Shown here one piece after another: positions 7,870 to 11,187 of a DNA stretch of 11,187 bases. The translations under genes were made by a program, and so were the position numbers. The notes beneath the pieces were generated by a model. It was given only the letters and a program-made list of their open reading frames with translations. It did not search any database and was not told the origin of the DNA. Source of the stretch: an uncultured Methanomethylovorans sp. (GTDB lineage: Archaea > Halobacteriota > Methanosarcinia > Methanosarcinales > Methanosarcinaceae); contig CALBTS010000606.1 of assembly GCA_937968035.1 (NCBI GenBank), positions 1-11,187 on the forward strand, given 5' to 3'. The first letter of the stretch is position 1. Each line of letters opens with the position of its first letter.

Positions 7870-8997
7870 TTAGGTGGATTCAGTAATAATTCTTTTTATG
7901 TAGTCAAACTTATTTTCTTCCAAGAACTCTGGTTTCTTCCCCGTAGCTAAAACGATAGAGTCATAACAGTTTTTCATTCTTTTGATCATTGGATCAATAT
8001 TTGAGAAAAGCATTTCAAAAAATTCAGCTATGTCCTTCTCACTCGATGGTAATTTATAGCCCTTTCTATTGCTTGTTATCAATACATCATCATCTCTTAA
8101 TGGTGCTACAACTTTCGTTTTTAACAAAGTGTCGTTTAACTTAAACTCAGATCCGGGATTAATGTTAGCTAATATCTCAGCTCCATATACTTGAATATCA
8201 TATCCTTTATAAAGTAGAACTTCTTTTAAATACTCAACAAAACGCACTCTTAAGATCACATCAGGATCAGTAGCTCTTTTATGTTTTTCAATGTAGCTGT
8301 CAGCTCTCAAAAGGGACAAATCATAGATTTCTTTTGAAAAACCATCGATGCCGAGGTGATCAGTAAAATATTTTATTCTTTTTTGAGGCCAAATTAAAAA
8401 GCCTGCATTCTTATCAATTAGCTCATAATATAGGTCAAATGTTGATTTGCCAGAGAGGTTTCTGTTAATTGTACCTGCAAATAGATCAGCAAGTTGTATA
8501 AGTGAGTTTGTGGTGCTATTTGAAAAACTTATTTGTTGAAATAGCGTATTCTGAGTTTCCTTCTCTATGTAAGTTTCAAAACCCTCAATGAAATTCTTGT
8601 CAATTAATTCATCCGCAAATATGGTGATACTTGAAAATGTGCTGTAAAGGTGGGCATACAACTGCCTGTACAAGTATTTATAAAATGATTCGCGCCAAAG
8701 CCGTAAGCCAGAACGATCGAAAATATTCCTCTTGTCAACTATTAAACTATAAAAACGAAAATCAAATTTTTTTAATCTTAGAAAAATGCGTTGTCGAGTT
8801 CTATCTTTTATTTTACTTGATTTTATTTCTGCTCCATGAAAAACATCTCTCCGAATTTGATCAAATTCCTCCTGTAATAATCGAGTTTTTTCACCTTGTT
8901 CCACAAGGATAACAGTAACTACAAAATGTGTGTTATGATTGGCAAAATTAAATCCATAACTGCCAGATTCGTCAATAAATCCGTTAAGTTGTTCCAT
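7870..8997 (-). CDS. DUF3800 protein with C-terminal winged-helix-like extension
   Basis: A 375-residue protein. Residues about 5-180 match DUF3800, a family with a predicted RNase H-like fold: 'GFIDESGSYGF' (D9, E10), 'GAEIKSSKI' (E57, K59), 'ITIFADELID' (D129, E130) and 'SLIQLADLFAGTI' (Q168, D171). These acidic residues are the probable metal site, so nuclease activity is predicted. Residues about 240-375 are beyond the usual domain; 'LNDTLLKTKVVAPLRDDDVLITSNRKGYKLPSSEKDI' resembles a winged helix and could bind nucleic acid. There are no membrane segments. The ATG start lies 230 bases after the stop of the upstream GHKL gene, same strand, with the terminator after it, so the two may share a transcript. 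DUF3800 genes recur near R-M and phage-related genes. Function here is unknown. Confidence 0.85.
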   Translation of the reverse strand: MEQLNGFIDESGSYGFNFANHNTHFVVTVILVEQGEKTRLLQEEFDQIRRDVFHGAEIKSSKIKDRTRQRIFLRLKKFDFRFYSLIVDKRNIFDRSGLRLWRESFYKYLYRQLYAHLYSTFSSITIFADELIDKNFIEGFETYIEKETQNTLFQQISFSNSTTNSLIQLADLFAGTINRNLSGKSTFDLYYELIDKNAGFLIWPQKRIKYFTDHLGIDGFSKEIYDLSLLRADSYIEKHKRATDPDVILRVRFVEYLKEVLLYKGYDIQVYGAEILANINPGSEFKLNDTLLKTKVVAPLRDDDVLITSNRKGYKLPSSEKDIAEFFEMLFSNIDPMIKRMKNCYDSIVLATGKKPEFLEENKFDYIKRIITEST

Positions 8998-9068
8998 TAC
9001 AAATTGAGGCTAACGTTAATTCCTATGGGGCGTTGCCGCCTTCTTTGCGGAGCAGGTTTTTATAGAGA

Positions 9069-9136
9069 GATTCAGGATTTAATGATAGGATTAATTTTGG
9101 AAAAATCTATCACTTCCAGGTAGCGATACCTGAATC
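9069..9136 (-). promoter_or_regulatory. Competing hairpins in the leader of the DUF3800 gene
   Basis: Between the GHKL and DUF3800 genes, GATTCAGG (9069-9076) and CCTGAATC (9129-9136) are perfect complements. Inside them TGATAG (9083-9088) pairs with CTATCA (9107-9112). A local hairpin, CAGGTA (9117-9122) with TACCTG (9127-9132) around a 4-base loop, uses part of the same CCTG, so it cannot form together with the outer stem. Mutually exclusive folds are typical of attenuators, but this may be chance. The rest of the 230-base gap shows no gene. Confidence 0.3.
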
Positions 9137-9227
9137 ACCCGTGAGGACTATACAGCCACAATAAATCTGTCGTATTGACTTATAGTTTTCAGGGAATATC
9201 TGGAAAAGCCTCTTGCAACCTTATGCA

Positions 9228-10487
9228 CTACGTTGCCAGGTTTTCAGATAATCTTTGACTTAATGATCGTTGTACAATTGATTGTATGATCGCATTCATA
9301 TTTTTCATAGGAAAAGCTGCCTGAAATTGAAATATACCTAGCTCCTGAACTAGTTTACCGATTAATTCATCTGCAAAGGACGATGCTATTATACCAACGC
9401 CTTCGAAATCTAGAATTACTGGCTTTTTGACACTTTTATAAATATTAACAATTTCATTTCTTATCCTAAGGCCAGATTGTCTTGTACCTGTTCCCGAGGC
9501 TTGGTCTATAATCCTATACACAATCCTGTCATACTCATCAGCAAGACTTTCAATAAACAAGTCTAATGGCTCATAACCTCCGAGCGCTTCTTTCATTGAG
9601 ATTCCTCTATTTAGTCTAAGATCAAAATTGATGGCAGTTGATTGATGCTTAGGACTTAACATAATAATCCTTTGATAAGACTCTGTTGACTTGTTTTTAT
9701 TGACAAATCGTAATCCTCCTTTTCCAGAAATAATCTGAAGGCTTCCGTCATTTAGATTAATAATATTGTAAAGTCCCCACATTCCATTTCCTTGTCCAAT
9801 TTTCTTATCTCTCGTTACACCTTCTTGAATCGCAAGAGAGATAGCATCAGATGCATTTCTTGGTCGATATATGGAATCTCTTAAAGATTGATAAATTCCT
9901 TGCCCATAGTCAAAAATACATACCTTAAGAATCTGACTTTCCTTCAACACCTGCCCCATAATGAAACCGGTATTCTCATTAGAATGCATTATCACGTTAT
10001 CCATGATCTCATTTAAACCCCATTCGCATGCTTGTAGCATACCTTCTTCTACTATGCAATTCTTGCGAATACTTTTCAGAAAACCGTTTACAAGTATATG
10101 AACATCATCGGAGGAATGAAAAACCCAAACCCTATCTAAAAAGTTGGTTCCAAGTCCAGTTGTAGTTTTATCAATATCATCAGGACTTAAGAAATGTATC
10201 TTTTTCAAATAAGTAGGAATGTTAACAAATTCAATATCAACATCTAATTCATTTTTGAAATAATACAGGTATCCTGCTACTGGTAGTGCAGGATATGGAA
10301 AAACTCTTTGAATTCTTTCAAGATCAAATATTATTTTTTTATGCCCAAATTTGAAGTGGAGTCGTTTAAGACTATTGATTATCTCTGGAACAATGCGTTG
10401 ATCTGTTAGAGTTAATGGAATGATTTTGTTACCGTAAGCTCTGCTGCAAGTATTCCAAAAATATTGTCTAGGTTTATTACTATACAT
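9228..10487 (-). CDS. GHKL-fold ATPase flanked by STAS-like domains (DUF4325 at C-terminus)
   Basis: A 419-residue soluble protein. Residues about 145-265 are a HATPase_c (GHKL) domain: N-box 'GLNEIMDNVIMHS' (E160, D163, N164, H168), G1 box DYGQG (193-197) and G2 region 'IGQGNGMWGLYNI' (GQGNG 231-235). No histidine-phosphotransfer domain is present, so it is not a standard sensor kinase. Residues about 300-405 fit the STAS-like DUF4325 domain, with 'ILDFEGVGIIASSFADELIG' at its core; S369/S370 sit where SpoIIAA-type STAS proteins carry the phosphorylated serine. Residues about 48-95 ('KKIIFDLERIQRVFPYPALP') resemble another, diverged STAS strand-helix unit. This recalls anti-sigma kinase and anti-anti-sigma pairs joined in one chain; that reading is inference. 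ATG start, no clear ribosome binding site. Probable partner of the downstream DUF3800 gene. Confidence 0.85.
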   Translation of the reverse strand: MYSNKPRQYFWNTCSRAYGNKIIPLTLTDQRIVPEIINSLKRLHFKFGHKKIIFDLERIQRVFPYPALPVAGYLYYFKNELDVDIEFVNIPTYLKKIHFLSPDDIDKTTTGLGTNFLDRVWVFHSSDDVHILVNGFLKSIRKNCIVEEGMLQACEWGLNEIMDNVIMHSNENTGFIMGQVLKESQILKVCIFDYGQGIYQSLRDSIYRPRNASDAISLAIQEGVTRDKKIGQGNGMWGLYNIINLNDGSLQIISGKGGLRFVNKNKSTESYQRIIMLSPKHQSTAINFDLRLNRGISMKEALGGYEPLDLFIESLADEYDRIVYRIIDQASGTGTRQSGLRIRNEIVNIYKSVKKPVILDFEGVGIIASSFADELIGKLVQELGIFQFQAAFPMKNMNAIIQSIVQRSLSQRLSENLAT

Positions 10488-10548
10488 TTTATAACTAGTT
10501 GCCCAAAGTATGGGTTGAGTGTAAGTGTTCCTGAAGGATGAATCTAGG

Positions 10549-10695
10549 TTAGCGCATTTTTTCTTGATATTTTCGCATCAACAAAAGCACAGTCCCGTCA
10601 GTCCCAGTGTTAACCACCCCAACTACCTCATCACTCACAACACGATTAGCAAAAGAGACAAACAGATAGATTGCCCCACTAAGGTAGGAAATCAT
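10549..10695 (-). CDS. Doubtful 48-residue ORF upstream of the GHKL gene
   Basis: An ATG at 10695, preceded in frame by stop codons TGA TAA, opens a 48-codon frame ending in TAA at 10549-10551. The peptide starts 'MISYLSGAIYLFVSFANRVV', is hydrophobic at the N-terminus and basic at the C-terminus ('LLLMRKYQEKMR'), so a small membrane-associated peptide is conceivable. It lies 61 bases before the GHKL start on the same strand. No ribosome binding site is evident, I recognise no family, and a frame of this size can arise by chance. The strand is unusually G/T-rich here. Confidence 0.22.
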   Translation of the reverse strand: MISYLSGAIYLFVSFANRVVSDEVVGVVNTGTDGTVLLLMRKYQEKMR

Positions 10696-10737
10696 AATGA
10701 CACGATTTTATCAATTGGCAGAATTTTGGGCTTTCGA

Positions 10738-10780
10738 TCGCAAAAAAAAAAGAGAGCATAAAAACTCTCTTTCTTTGCGA
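10738..10780 (-). terminator. Rho-independent terminator after the right-edge gene
   Basis: On the minus strand AAAGAGAG (10772-10765 reads into the stem) pairs with CTCTCTTT (10756-10749) around an 8-base loop, followed by a run of seven further T (10748-10742). Flanking TCGCAAA and TTTGCGA arms extend the stem. It begins directly after the TAG stop at 10781, so it ends the right-edge gene and isolates it from the GHKL gene. Confidence 0.88.
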
Positions 10781-11187
10781 CTAGAGGAGAATAACCTCCT
10801 TGGTCCCATACTTACTGCGTATCTCATTAAAAGGCATGGGATCATGCTTACCTGAAATACGTTTCTCGTCATCCCTCCAGTACCAGCTCTTCTTATCCGA
10901 ACTGTACCTGAATCCAAGCTCCTTTAAGTCATCTCTGACATCGAAAGTCTTCCCGGATACCCACAGCCAGTCTTTAATTATTTCGACGTGTATGCCCTCA
11001 GATTTGACCTTGGAATGAAGCGCGTCAACCATGGCATTCATAGTAAGTTTACCCTTGGCAGTCTCAGCTGGCTTAGGAATAGAGTGAGTTTGCCTCAAGA
11101 CTGTGTAATCAGCCTTAATCAGTCCCATCATTTCATTCTGACCAGAGAAAACCCTGGATAACTCCTGAAACCGTTGCTCAACTTTCT
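10781..11187 (-). CDS. Conserved hypothetical protein, C-terminal part (5' end beyond window)
   Basis: The reading frame is open from the right edge of the window to a TAG stop, giving 134 visible residues. A Met pair lies at 11131, but 18 sense codons precede it up to the edge, with 'KVEQRFQELSRVF' looking like real coding sequence, so the gene probably starts outside. The C-terminal 75 residues form a recognisable module: 'HVEIIKDWLWVSGKTFDVRDDLKELGFRYSSDKKSWYWRDD' (written here in parts: WLWVSG, then LGFRYS, then KKSWYWR) and a final 'EIRSKYGT'. Similar tryptophan-rich tails occur in uncharacterised proteins of plasmids and other mobile elements, from memory. The function is unknown. A strong terminator follows immediately. 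Confidence 0.7.
   Translation of the reverse strand, partial: KVEQRFQELSRVFSGQNEMMGLIKADYTVLRQTHSIPKPAETAKGKLTMNAMVDALHSKVKSEGIHVEIIKDWLWVSGKTFDVRDDLKELGFRYSSDKKSWYWRDDEKRISGKHDPMPFNEIRSKYGTKEVILL

Noticed and set aside
9005..9060. Possible integron attC-like or dispersed repeat (GGCTAACG ... GCGTTGCCGCC ... TTTGCGG)
   Set aside because: The core-site consensus is not met (no clean RYYYAAC/GTTRRRY pair) and there is only a 4-bp stem; no integrase or cassette array is seen.
10525..10761. Plus-strand 78-codon frame
   Set aside because: It runs through a terminator hairpin and an A-run (ending in a Lys-rich tail), has no plausible start context and opposes every real gene in the window.
1..11187. 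tRNA, rRNA, insertion sequence or transposase
   Set aside because: No cloverleaf with CCA-proximal features, no rRNA segments, no transposase-like protein and no terminal inverted repeats with target duplications were seen.

Overview
The window is an AT-rich bacterial region in which every supportable gene lies on the minus strand, so transcription runs from right to left. Purine- and AT-rich start regions with no clear Shine-Dalgarno sequence, together with the protein families present, suggest Bacteroidota. That assignment is an inference; no phylogenetic marker gene is present. The content is that of a defense island: a complete type I restriction-modification (R-M) locus with two accessory genes, plus an upstream two-gene unit of uncertain function.

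Right edge (10738-11187): the 3' part of a small conserved protein with a tryptophan-rich C-terminal module, closed by a strong rho-independent terminator. The stretch from 10488 to 10737 holds at best a 48-codon doubtful ORF. Middle (7870-10487): a GHKL-fold ATPase flanked by STAS-like domains (9228-10487), then a structured-looking 230-base gap, then a DUF3800 protein with a C-terminal extension that looks like a winged helix (7870-8997). A GC-rich rho-independent terminator (7697-7728) ends this unit.

Left (9-7553): a type I R-M operon in the order hsdM, hsdS, an AlbA_2/HATPase_c_4 regulator-like gene, hsdR, and a DUF5655 protein with a PD-(D/E)XK-like N-terminus. hsdM and hsdS overlap by ATGA. 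The next gaps are 20, 113 and 36 bases. The 113-base gap before hsdR carries a phased direct repeat: three 33-base units, each holding two TTTGAT-like boxes 11 bases apart. A perfect inverted repeat lies about 70 bases upstream of the hsdM start.

Working model: HsdM and HsdS form the methyltransferase, and HsdR joins it to make the restricting complex. The AlbA_2 protein may tune expression or act as a separate sensor. The DUF5655 protein may be an auxiliary nuclease. The STAS-GHKL-STAS and DUF3800 pair looks like an ATP-dependent switch beside a nuclease-like effector and is the best candidate for an undescribed system, but that link rests on position and domain logic alone.
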